Part shown: one piece after another, positions 10,000 through 20,500 of the stretch | How positions within the stretch are numbered: the stretch's first letter is position 1 | Layout of the letters: each line of letters starts with the position of its first letter | Assembly (NCBI GenBank): GCA_015227615.1 | Contig: JAALGZ010000003.1 | Coordinates: 682,001-746,000 of the forward strand | Origin: Labyrinthula sp. Ha | Lineage: Eukaryota > Sar > Bigyra > Labyrinthulida > Labyrinthulaceae | Direction of reading: 5' to 3' | DNA length: 64,000 nt | The notes under the pieces: model-generated | What the model was told of the DNA's origin: nothing | The model's database searches: none | What the model saw: the letters and a program-made list of their open reading frames with translations, nothing else | Made by a program: the position numbers and the translations under genes

Positions 10000-10239
10000 G
10001 ATAATGATCGTAACGTGATTTGTTAGATCGATTTCCCAAAATTCCTGTCATCATACTTCGCCTGAATAATCAATGCGCAGAAATGTGATTTCTCATAAAG
10101 AAAATTTCAAGGGGCTGACAGAATAATTTTGGGCAGATTTCAAAGTAAACTTACGATGAAAAACTAAGGAAGAACTCAAAAGAAAGGGAATGAGCCTCAA
10201 ACGAAGCATACAAACCCCGAAGAAGAAAAAGCAAGTGAA

Positions 10240-12222
10240 TTTTTAGTAAAATGAACTGCAGTCAGCTATTCTACCTTAGAAGAATGATCGAGGAGATAAG
10301 CAGGCATGCCAGTGGACACTTCAAGTGAAAAATTCAGGCTTCTCGCTACTCTAGTGAGTCAACTAGCTTTGAAAACTGGGGTTGGAACTGCAAAAGACTT
10401 AAAAGAGGCAAAATAAAATGCAGTTCAGACAAAAATTGCTCGTTTGAAGTTAACTTTAAGCTTAATTCTGGTACTTCTCAGTACATTTTCATTGTAAATA
10501 AAAAAAATAACGGCAATCATGAGGTCAAATCGCTTGAAAACCTTAAAAAATATGCACAAAAACATACACTAGAATAATTAAGAGAGATTAAACACTTAGG
10601 AGTTGTCCAAAATTTAATTTCAGCAGCAGCAACTGTAGCCCTACATCGCAACTTTCCAGGCACATTGCTTGACAAACCACTACTAAAAAGAGTTATGAAG
10701 AGAGCTAAAACGGGGTGATTCTATCGAAGATAATAATAATTTAAAGTTAATCACCTGTGCTAAGAGGTTCCTTCAACCTGGAGGAAGAGTTAATCTGAAT
10801 TGGGATTATCCTAAAGAAGGCATAACTACTCAAAATGGACTTAGCTTTCAAGAAAACCTGCAAAATAAATTAAAAAAGAATACGTGGATAGAATCTAGCT
10901 AGATAGTACTCATGATATCAGCAATTATGAGTAAGTAGCAATGTTCCCTTGCGGGATCGATTGCTTTTTGAAAACCATCAATTTCGGATGCACCATGATA
11001 GAAAGCGAGTGAAGCGCTGATGTGGTGAAAAGGTTAGAGGTTTTGTAGCTTGAAAATGCGGAGGTCATCATGACAGCTGACAGGAAAGCTTTGAAGGCAG
11101 CTGCTAAAGCAGCAGGTGTGTCACTTGTTTTCCACAGGAGGCACTTCTTCCTGATGTTAAACTTAGCTGCATCAGACGTAAAAGGCATCAAAAGATTGAA
11201 TGTACCTCTAGCTTCCGGCATACTTTGACAGGAAGTATTACGAAGGAGAAGTTTCTTGATCAACTTATTTAGAATATGCTTGATGAGTTTGAAGATGAGC
11301 CGCAACAGCTAAACCTAAAAAAATAAAAAAAAGAAAGTGTGTTGGGCGATGTCATAAATGTGTCTCACATTTCCCCGTTGTGCTACTCAGAAGAATGAAT
11401 CTTTCCACTCAGCCACAAAAGGAATCTGAAGCTTTCAACTCACCTTTAGAACCTGGACCCTTGATGAGGTTGTGACTTACCATGAGAATACAGTTAATGA
11501 GCACATGAAGACAACATAGAAAAACCTCAAGGATTCAATCAGGGAGGATAACAAGGTTTCTAAAGAAGCTAGTGAGTTATTCATGAAAAAGTTAAAGTTG
11601 ATGAGAGGCCGCTGGTTCATTGAAGAATTGAAGGAGCCTAAGTTTATTTTAAGCGATTTAACATACAGGATGAGGAGTCATTTTCTTGAAGTTGTGGAAT
11701 GAGATAGGTTCAAAGTTTCTTCTTGTCGTTGTGAAACGTGGAAAAATATTCGTTTTCATAACTGGAACTACGCTTGATATTGTGATTAAAAAAGGATTGA
11801 GTTTTTGTATGTAAATGATCTTCCTAGAAGCCGAAGGTTCTAGGATTATCCACTCTTAAACACACTTTTGGGGGAGATGGGGCGTAACACAACTGAGTCT
11901 GTTAGGGCCATTGAGTTCAAAGTTAAGATTCCAATATTTTATCTTATAAACATCCCAAGGAAACCGGAGAAAAAAATATTCCAAGCTTCTCACTACATGC
12001 CTAGCGATGTGTGAAGAGGAAAGACGCAGCAACGAGGGGTGGACCAAAGCTTACGTGACAGCCCTCACGATAGCCGCATCGTTGAAAAAAAATCAGGATG
12101 GAGATTTCACGAACATGGATGAGGTTTCTGAGAAAAGTGATATTGTGTTTAAGGCTTGGAAAAAGAGTGCCAGGAGGGATAAGGGAGAAAAGGTGGACTC
12201 ACCTATGGAGTTCCAACAGTAG
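10240..12222 (+). mobile_element. Decayed Mutator-like (MULE) DNA transposon
   Basis: Broken coding sequence that reads on the plus strand with several stops and frame changes. Around 10360-10720 one frame gives a Cys/His zinc-finger region (GWNCKRLKRGKIKCSSDKNC ... NNGNHEV) like the FAR1/FLYWCH-type N-terminal domain of MULE transposases, followed by LREIKHLGVVQNLI and LHRNFPGTLLDKPLLKR. Around 11060-11200 it reads AEVIMTADRKALKAAAKAAG then HRRHFFLMLNLA, matching the second catalytic Asp block and the following His-containing segment of the transposase core. Around 11700-11740, FKVSSCRCETWKN resembles the start of a SWIM zinc finger. A last open frame (12007-12222) is probably its tail. Terminal inverted repeats were not located. 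Identification rests on motif memory, so family level is moderate. Confidence 0.55.
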
Positions 12223-12270
12223 AGCTTCATGACTGATAGCTAAGCTTGAACGTTCTTCTCTCTTTTACTT

Positions 12271-12453
12271 GATCCTTGAGCTCTCCCTTCCATAGAATAA
12301 TCCCTAACCCTTTTCCCTTTTTTGTTTTTTTGATCCTTGAGCTCTCCCTTCCATAGAATAATCCCTAACCCTTTTCCCTTTTTTGTTTTTTTGATCCTTG
12401 AACTTTTTCATGTGTAGAATAAACCATGGACCCTTTCCCCCTTCCCTTTTTCA
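12271..12453. repeat. 61-bp tandem repeat, about three copies
   Basis: Two adjacent 61-bp units starting GATCCTTGAGCTCTCCC (12271-12331 and 12332-12392) appear identical; a third (12393 to about 12453) begins GATCCTTGA and keeps the TAGAATAA and CCCTTTCCC portions but is diverged. Each unit is strongly pyrimidine-rich on the plus strand. It directly follows the MULE remains and may be part of that element's end or an independent minisatellite. Confidence 0.85.
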
Positions 12454-13375
12454 TCTTCATGAAAAACTCTTAGATTATTAGTTGAATCCTACCACCCTAC
12501 CATGCACGATTAGGTAGCATTTCTAACCCTAGGGCAGTTTGAAGTAAATCCTGGCAGGAAACTTCATTTTTCCTTTATATTCTGGCAAAAATAATAAAAA
12601 CCCCTTGGTAGCAACCCGTGTTTATAATAAAGAGAGATATACCTTTGGTTTCCTTGTACTCTCTTGGTCATGAGCATGTTTTTTGAAATACTATCACCTG
12701 GAACTTCCTTGATCCCTTCTGAAAATCCTCTTGCTCCACTTTTAAGAGGCCTTATAAACATACTTAAGAATCTCCCCCCTCAGAGTATCCTCCTCAGAGC
12801 TCTCAACATATTCAGTACTTGTGTTCAGTCGCCCCTGACCTCTAGGACATCATCATTTAAGAATTGACCGCTTAATTACTTTTGAAAAATGGGCTCATCC
12901 CGTTGAAAGGAATGTTGTCATATACTATTATATCCTCCATTGTATCATAATATGAATAGCTGAAGTGCTTTTACCTGAAATAAATTCATTTCATCTATAT
13001 CGGCAGTTGAAATATATTGTTATCTTCACAGTTTGCTATATCCGTACTGAATATTAGCCTTCGTTCTTGTTCTGAGCTGTAATTAGACTTCGATAGTGCT
13101 TAGAAAGTTTAATATATCAATATTTGGTTCATTACCCTATGTTTCTATGTCTAGCGCGATGTAACAAAATTTGATTTCTTTTGTGATTTGGTTTCTTATT
13201 GGAATAATTTTCTTGGATAATCATTTTTGGCAATTAAAACTCGGGCCAACGAGAATTGGGTGTATTTGTCTCCGGAATCAAGAATTTTATTCAGTGTGAG
13301 CTTAATTGTTTGGTTTTCCCTTAACGTGTGATATCTAGTAGCCTTAAGTATAGTTACATATAGAGTATTGTTATA
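12454..13375. other. Gap with no clear gene
   Basis: A 65-codon minus-strand frame (12564-12761) has an ordinary amino-acid mix but no recognised family and may be more transposon debris. CATTACCCTATG at about 13131 resembles the shared upstream element but no gene starts close to it. Nothing else was seen. Confidence 0.4.
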
Positions 13376-13838
13376 ATGCCCATGGCATTCTTGGAAGAGT
13401 TTCTAGGACAGCCTCAAGGTATGTCGTGAGATACTATTCTGGGCAATTAAACAATAACTAAGTAAGAAGAACTAATCCTAAGATAAGAGTGATTATGGAG
13501 CTCATTATTAGTGAACTCTTAGATACAAACACTGGATTCATAACAGAACATCTAACTAGGCTTCTTGTACACTTTGAAGTAATTTGCACCTTGTTTTTTA
13601 ATATTCCAATTACTTCTCAAGAAAATCTTAAGGGATATGTGACCCTTTGGCGTTTATTTGAGATCCATTTTAAGGAGTTACCGGGTAGTCTCCCCTTAAC
13701 TGACGAACATAGTAAATTTTTGATATCGTATATTGGTATCATGCGGTATGTAATGCCTATTCAAAGCCACGTTACTTAGAATATAGCAACATAAATATAC
13801 TTCTAAGAAGTTCAAGATTTGTGTTAGCTATTTCGTGA
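13376..13838 (+). CDS. Possible small three-exon gene, function unknown
   Basis: The plus strand shows ATG at 13376, a first exon MPMAFLEEFLGQPQ ending CAAG, then a GTATGT donor at 13419. Using the AG at 13488-13489 as acceptor keeps the frame and joins to a helix-rich exon (MELIISELLDTNTGFITEHL...) that runs to 13745, where a second GTATGT donor follows CATGCG. An acceptor at 13786 (or three others within 30 bp, all keeping the same frame) leads to a last exon ending at TGA 13838. The product would be about 115 residues, mostly hydrophobic helices. The first intron would be 71 bp with a branch-like CTAAT; the second is as short as 41 bp. An objection is that nearer AGs precede the first acceptor. 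It could instead be an unspliced frame from ATG 13495 to 13779, or a gene fragment. Confidence 0.35.
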
Positions 13839-16536
13839 AAACAAAACCGAAACTCTTCTTGGGTAAAATCTTTTAATACCTGTTTATGTAGTAGATGAAT
13901 AAAACATACCTCTTTTTCTTCGGTTTGAGTTCCGCATTTCAATGTAGGTCACCAGCATTCTGTATACAGCAAGTGAAATATACATTTACTAGTAATAAGT
14001 TAGGCACTAGAACCCCGGCATAGGAAGAAATAAACTAGACTTGTGAATATATACTTCATTTAAAGTTTGATTCTATTATTTGAAGATGCTTCATTGGCTA
14101 ATGTTGCGAGAGCACTTGACCTACTATGGTTGAATAGTTTTATGGAAAGCGAAGACACAGGTATATTTTTCAATAAAAGCCTGTGACCCTGAACTCAACA
14201 TAGTGGTCTCGGCTTAGAAGATATTTAGAAATAATAGGAGTTACTAATACCATCCATATATGAGTGAGCTTCATTTATGCCATTGTCAGGGGTCATGATC
14301 TGCTCCTTTTATGAGAAAGCCAGTCACACTGGAAATAAACAATATCATTAAGAACCTAGCTTTAAAATATAAAGTTTATTTCTTTGAAAATTTCAACATT
14401 GATAATACTAGAAAATCCGTTGGAACTAGTTGACAGAGCTTATTTTTTGTAAGCCTGTAGGCGATTTAGCTTTCTACTTAAGTGCTAACTATATGAAAGG
14501 GCTTCTTTCAAAAAGTATTATACAAATTTCGAAATAAATAAACTCACACATGAAGATACAAGTTTTGTCAATATTGTGATAATTTTCTTTGCAGTATTAA
14601 GAAATCAGTAACCCTTGCTCAAGATCATACCAAGGGGATTGTTTTAAATTTCACTGCTTCTAGAAAGCTCGATAAAATATTACATGAACCAGTAAAGTTT
14701 CAAAAAAAAACATTCTTTAATGTTAGCATCTCTGTTGTTATATATAAGCAAAGTGTTATGGTGGAATTTTTTTATTGATCAGAACAGAAATGTGAAAACT
14801 GCTGATTTGATCCTTTCCAACAGCAATTTCATATCTTGCTCATCTCAATGTTCAGAGAAGCACACTGACATCTCACATAAATATTACAATTGAACAACCT
14901 CAGATTCAAGGTCCACCATCTTCCAATCTACTCTTACCTAGTGAGACTTAATTAAAACTTAGAGGCTTAATATCATTGAGAACGCTGTTAACTGGAGAAC
15001 TATATTTTCCTTGCACTATAAGGAGCACAGAAAAGATCACAATCTTAGGAAATCAACTATATGTTATTAGTTATCAGATTTATTAAAACTATATGTTTCT
15101 AAAATTCTGTGAAACTATTTTGTGGTGGTAGTTTTTGTTCATGTGACATACTGGGAATGTGATCTTATCTATTTTCAAGCTTGGACATTAGAATCCTATG
15201 TACAGTAAAGTTCAAGGTCAATTCAGTCTACAAATATATAATTCTTTACTGGCTAGTAGGCTAAATTGATTTTTTCACTGAAAATTACCAAATATGATGA
15301 TTTTTTATACTTTAGATGCGAGAAAGTTAGGGACCAAGCTCCTTTGTACTGACGAGAATACAAGAGTGGCTTGCTAGCAACATCTATACATGAAGTATAG
15401 CAAAAGTAACACTGATAAGAGAAAACAGCAAAAAGAATATGTTTACTATGTATGCACAATTTTTTTTAATTTATATAACCTATTCTAGTTTCCTTCTTCA
15501 TAACAATTATACAATGATGTTGGACCTAATCATGTTCTTCCTTCCATGAAAATTCCAAAGGAAGGTATTTTTCTTGGTTTATTTTTGTAGTTCTTAGTAG
15601 GAAAAAAAATTGAATTATCCTTAAATGATTTTATTTCGTTGCGAATTTTTTCTTTTACTTTCCCACCAAGCTATGAAAAACAGGAATTGGTGTGACACTC
15701 TAGGCGTTTACTTTTGTGTTTCAATGAGGTACTTGGAATAGCCTAGGATCTTCCAGAATATATAATAATAGTAGTTAGTTTTAGGTTGAATTTTGATTGA
15801 TAAAGTAGATGATTAAAATTGCTTACATTGCCATCAGGGTGTTTTCTTACACATGAAAAAAAAATTGGTTGTGGTTGCTTGAAAGCTGATTCTCCACACT
15901 CATTGGAGAAGCCCTTTCAGTACTAAATTTAATCTGCATTTAACTTTCAGCGAGTAAAATATTATTTATTATAATAAACAATGTTAACTATGAACTTCAT
16001 TAATCACATACTTTGGAAGTCCAATGCCCCAATAGCCCATATGCAAAACTGGTTTCATCCTCCATATCCAGTTGCGATTAGACACGACTGCTAATTGACT
16101 CCATCGATTGTCCACTGCCAAGCTTTATATTAAATTATCTCATAATTTATGATTTTAAAAGATTATTACTTTAGATTACTTTTATTTTACAAAAGAGATC
16201 TTCTTCCGAAAATTATATCAAAAGATTCTTATTAGAATTACTAACGTATCTTGCTGTGATGAAAATACTTTTCAGGTGATCTTAAATCATGAATTTTGCT
16301 TTAATATTAGAGATAGACTTAATTAAACTCTTTTACATATTTTTAAAATATGCAATAATACTAACTTAGAGTTTTTCGTGCCCTCAAAGTCCGTAGCTAA
16401 GCCCACAACTCGGATACCTTATAGGCAAGATACACGGTAAAGTCATGTTGGGCCATATCGCCCATTAGATCAAACATTCGAAACGCAGAGGGGCAATTAA
16501 AAAGGTAATACAGAAACTCCACTCCTTACTCAGAAA
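13839..16536. other. Gene-poor AT-rich stretch
   Basis: No convincing coding frame on either strand; the longest is 68 codons (15253-15459, minus) and resembles nothing known. Poly-A and poly-T runs are frequent. No repeat, tRNA or transposon end recognised. Confidence 0.5.
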
Positions 16537-17523
16537 ATGTTCGCTAAGAAGCAAATACTAATGGTCTCTATAGCCCAACCGATAGTGGCTTTAGTTTTCC
16601 ACTACTTTACCTACGTTTTCCAGTCTCATAGGTTTTACTTCTTCGCAAAATATACTCTAATTAACCTTTTCCCCGATGACAATTCCCTTGTGCTCATAAC
16701 AGTTTTACCTGCGCTTATTCCCGCCTTAGCAATACTTGCCTTACTTTACTTAACTAAAACATTCAATAACCCTGATAAAACTTCTAAAGATCAATCTATT
16801 GCGTTACTCCTGGTTACTCTCCCTTCTCTACTTGTGTTAATTGTATCAGTTGCAATCTTTACATTGGTCTCAAACTATACAGATTCCCTGTCAACAACCC
16901 TTGAAAGAACTCAATCTTCTTCAGATTTATCAGATTATACTTTAGCTGCCTACTCTGTATGTTGTGAAGACTTCTTAAACCAGGATTCCCTTTCCCCTGA
17001 ACCCTGTCCTCTAACCGAGGACTCTGAGATTGGATCCTCATGTTTTCAGTCAACAGTTGATTATTCATTTTATAAGCAATTATTTCCAAGTAATATATGT
17101 GAATATTTTGAGGAAACAAAATTGGATATATCTCAAGCTGAAGTACCTGGAACTAGAATAGCACTGAGAACGCTTCTGCAAGGAAGAGATGAAATTTATA
17201 TTGTTGGTGATGCAAATTTAGGTGGATGTGGAGGAGGTTTACCTCTTGTATTTCAATATGAATTTGTTGTGTGGGGAGAGCAATCCGTTCGGTTAATAAG
17301 TGTTTTTGGAATAGTTGTAGGAGCAGCTGGGTTATTGAGTATGGCTGTGGTTGTTTGGTGTTATGCGGATCAAACTCCAGTTGATGTGGAGAAACCAAAA
17401 ACTCAAGAAAGAAAACGTGTTGGTGAAAGAACACAAATTCAACATTTTCTTAATAGCGTCAAACCTAAAAAAAGTGAGGAGATAGATTTATTAAGTCCAG
17501 ATGGAGTAGATAAACATTTATAG
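16537..17523 (+). CDS. Four-transmembrane, tetraspanin-like protein
   Basis: A 328-residue protein with four predicted membrane segments: about 8-28, 50-73, 87-111 and 252-275. A large loop of about 140 residues lies between segments 3 and 4 and carries the Cys residues 142, 143, 157, 169, 188 and 231. A short first loop, a large last loop with adjacent Cys-Cys (VCCED at 141-145) and additional Cys pairs is the layout of tetraspanins, although the classical CCG triplet is CCE here and segment sequences are divergent. The loop also has an NYT glycosylation site (113-115). The C-terminal tail (from about 280) is charged and cytosolic. Start choice: ATG 16537, preceded by GGTAAT 24 bp upstream. 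The gene stands alone, with over 6 kb of gene-poor DNA downstream. Function unknown; membrane organisation is the family role. Confidence 0.75.
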   Translation: MFAKKQILMVSIAQPIVALVFHYFTYVFQSHRFYFFAKYTLINLFPDDNSLVLITVLPALIPALAILALLYLTKTFNNPDKTSKDQSIALLLVTLPSLLVLIVSVAIFTLVSNYTDSLSTTLERTQSSSDLSDYTLAAYSVCCEDFLNQDSLSPEPCPLTEDSEIGSSCFQSTVDYSFYKQLFPSNICEYFEETKLDISQAEVPGTRIALRTLLQGRDEIYIVGDANLGGCGGGLPLVFQYEFVVWGEQSVRLISVFGIVVGAAGLLSMAVVVWCYADQTPVDVEKPKTQERKRVGERTQIQHFLNSVKPKKSEEIDLLSPDGVDKHL

Positions 17524-20500
17524 AGTTGGTTTTAGTCATATTGTATGATAGTAATAAATGAATAGTTACTCTTAGTCTTTGTCTTTTCTAGAGTGAATCA
17601 TTTCTAAATATTTTACTCAATCGCTTTGTCTAGTGAACACTTTGAATAAGTTTGCAGCTAAATTATTATAGAATTCTCTAACATGAACAAGTTTGTTTTT
17701 TCTTCCAAAATAAGAGCTTGGTGCAAAATAATTTTTGCCCTGAAATTAAGAGACTATTTCATTTAACAGTCTCCATATACTTGAAAGTATTTATTCTAAA
17801 GAAGAAACAAAGTGTTGAGTAATATCTTCTTTCTATTCGATTTCCATCACGATCAACCTCTCTATGCCATACAGAACTTTTCAAGCACGTTTTAAATTGT
17901 GTACACAAAGGCCCATCACTTCTTATAGCCCTAAGCATGTACTCTAATACAGAATTTAAGTAAATATTCTTGTGGTAACGATATTTATCTAAAGAATATA
18001 TAATGGCAGGAATTTGGTATCCACAATAGAATTATCTAAGAAGCTGTGCGGAAGCAGCAGAGAAATGGTGAAAGGTCATTCAAGGTTTGGAAGAAATGAA
18101 GTTGCAAGGATTAGGATTCTGTTAAAAAGTAGCCACTGTACTTTGTTCATCTGAGGGAGATCTACTATATCAGAGCCAGTGTTGAACTTTCATATTTCGT
18201 TCATATTAAAGCTTCAGGTGAAGGTTTATATCTTCATTTTCTTAGCTTAGAGAAACATAGACAGTTCCGCCCTATAGATTAAGCAGGAATTATTCATCCC
18301 ACTTAAAAGCTTCTTTACTTGATTGTAGGATACATCTGATGTTATTAACCCCGTGCCTGTGTCGATAACAAATACTTAAGAAGTTTTCTGAAGCGTTCTA
18401 ATATTGGAGATTCCTATTATTTACCTATAATGATTATTCTTGAAAAAGAACAATGTAATTAAGAGTTTTTTCGTAGATTGCCTACTTGTGCCAATTCAAT
18501 CGATGGTGTTAGAAGTATTGTTCCATGACTGTCTGATTCAATATTCAGAGCTCCTTTATCCCTGTTATGTTAAGGATTGCATTGTAGTCGATACTCAATG
18601 CATATTAATATAAGAAAGAAAACATTTCATAGGACGTACCAGGATGATCATGGGTTTATTAGTCATAATGCTCAATTGCACAAGACTTGTTTAAAGTCTA
18701 AACGAATATTAAAGGGAGGAGTAAATTAAACTGTACAAGGCACATAAATCATTAAGAAATTCATCAGTTCAACGAAGTCTAATCTTGAATCTGGATTTCC
18801 ATAGTAATTTTTTCATATGACACACCTGAACATGAATATATTATATCAAGTACATAAACTAAGTCACATAGACAGTATACTTGAATGGCCAGATGATAGA
18901 GGGAGTTATTAATTACTACTAGGCACCGAATGTAAGACCGATGATACGAACTCCAATTAAATCATATCTAAATGCAATATCCTCTATAGTGGATCATAAT
19001 CGATCAAGCAGATAAACCATAACGTCAACGAGCTCACACAAATCTTAACACGAGCAAGTTCCGTACAGTATTATCAAGCAGTTCATTGTATCCGTCTCAC
19101 AGTAACTGGGAAACAGCTCAACGTAACTCAAACTGTTGGCATATGTTGAAAAATCCATTTGTGATGCAGTAATACCTGCATTGGCACCCCCAGTTATAAG
19201 AAGTGCTACCCTACTAGAACTTTTGGCGTAAAACTTGAAACTGTAGGAAGTAATAGGTCATAAGCTACATGAAGGTAAATAAATTCATAGCCTGCAATTA
19301 ATTAACAATCTAATGAATCTTCAGGGGACTATTTCCTTCATCTTCTTACTTAGCTAAACCCTTCAATAACAGGTTTTATCGTTACTATAGAAGCTATTTG
19401 TCAAAACTGTAAAAAAACTATGGACAGTGCTTATGTCAAAGTTAAAAACATAATATTAGAGTCTCGCGGGGAAATGAAATCATAGTAGCTACTCCTCTAG
19501 CTTAGAACACATTGGTTTCTTAAAATTTATGCTGAGGTAATACATTACTCCAAAAACCTCCTATGACATGCTCAGTTCGTTTCTAAACCCAAAGATCTTG
19601 TTCTAATAATAAAAACTTGGATAACTCCTTGATTTCTATTTACGTCTATACTACGAAAATCAAGAGCCTTTTATTGAGAAAAGTTCATGAGCGAAGAAAC
19701 TCAGTACAGGAAAAGCTCAAATTTAACCCCAAAACTTAAGATAAGTAATACATATTTGAACACCACCCAACTATACGTACAACTTCAACAGAGGTTGGTT
19801 GAACTTATAGTGCAAAAATTTATTTACTTTCTTCTGTTAATCGACTCAGATCTTGAAGCACCTATATGTGTTCATCCCACAAAAACCGAATTACTTTGGC
19901 ACGTACATTCTCGCTGATAGTTCCTGCAAGAGAGTAGGAGATTTTTAATCATTGCAAAGTGGGGAAAGGAGAATATTCTTAATGGTTCATAGTTACCTGT
20001 AAAATCCTGTAAAGATAATTTGATCAAAACTAAAATAAATGGTACTAACTGATCTGTTGAAGTATTCTTTAACATGTCTTTCGAACTACAATAAGTCTTG
20101 TACCATTTAAGTGAGTAAATTTTAGTTGCTTTAACACCCGGTGGGTTCATTAATATTTCACCTTAGTACCCATATGGCGCAAACCTTGTCTAAATCATTG
20201 GAGTGTTTCATATTTTGCAAACTAGGTTGAAGAACAGTATTTTGAACATATACTAGCCAATTTCAACTGGAAATTATTTCAGTTGGGAAACAGTCGATGA
20301 ATTTATAAAATATAGTATTGTTATGACGGTTGCACACATATTCCTGAAGCTGCAATATACTTTATTTAATTAATTCAGCCAGCAAAAAAGCTCTTTAAAG
20401 AGCCCTCCATCCCGAGGCTTAGCTTTAATTAAGTTTTTTTGTGCTGATACTGAAAAAATATCACTTGACATTGGACTTCCATCTACTATGCAATGGGTTT

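Noticed and set aside
12564-12761. 65-codon minus-strand frame with coding-like composition
   Set aside because: An in-frame stop lies just upstream, there is no family match, and it adjoins transposon debris.
13489-13779. Single-exon reading of the 96-codon frame starting at GTG
   Set aside because: GTG is not a plausible start here; the ATG at 13495 or the spliced model fits the flanking GTATGT donors better.
20390-20403. Perfect palindrome GCTCTTTAAAGAGC as a terminator or regulatory site
   Set aside because: It is over 2 kb from any supported gene; short palindromes of this size occur by chance in AT-rich DNA.
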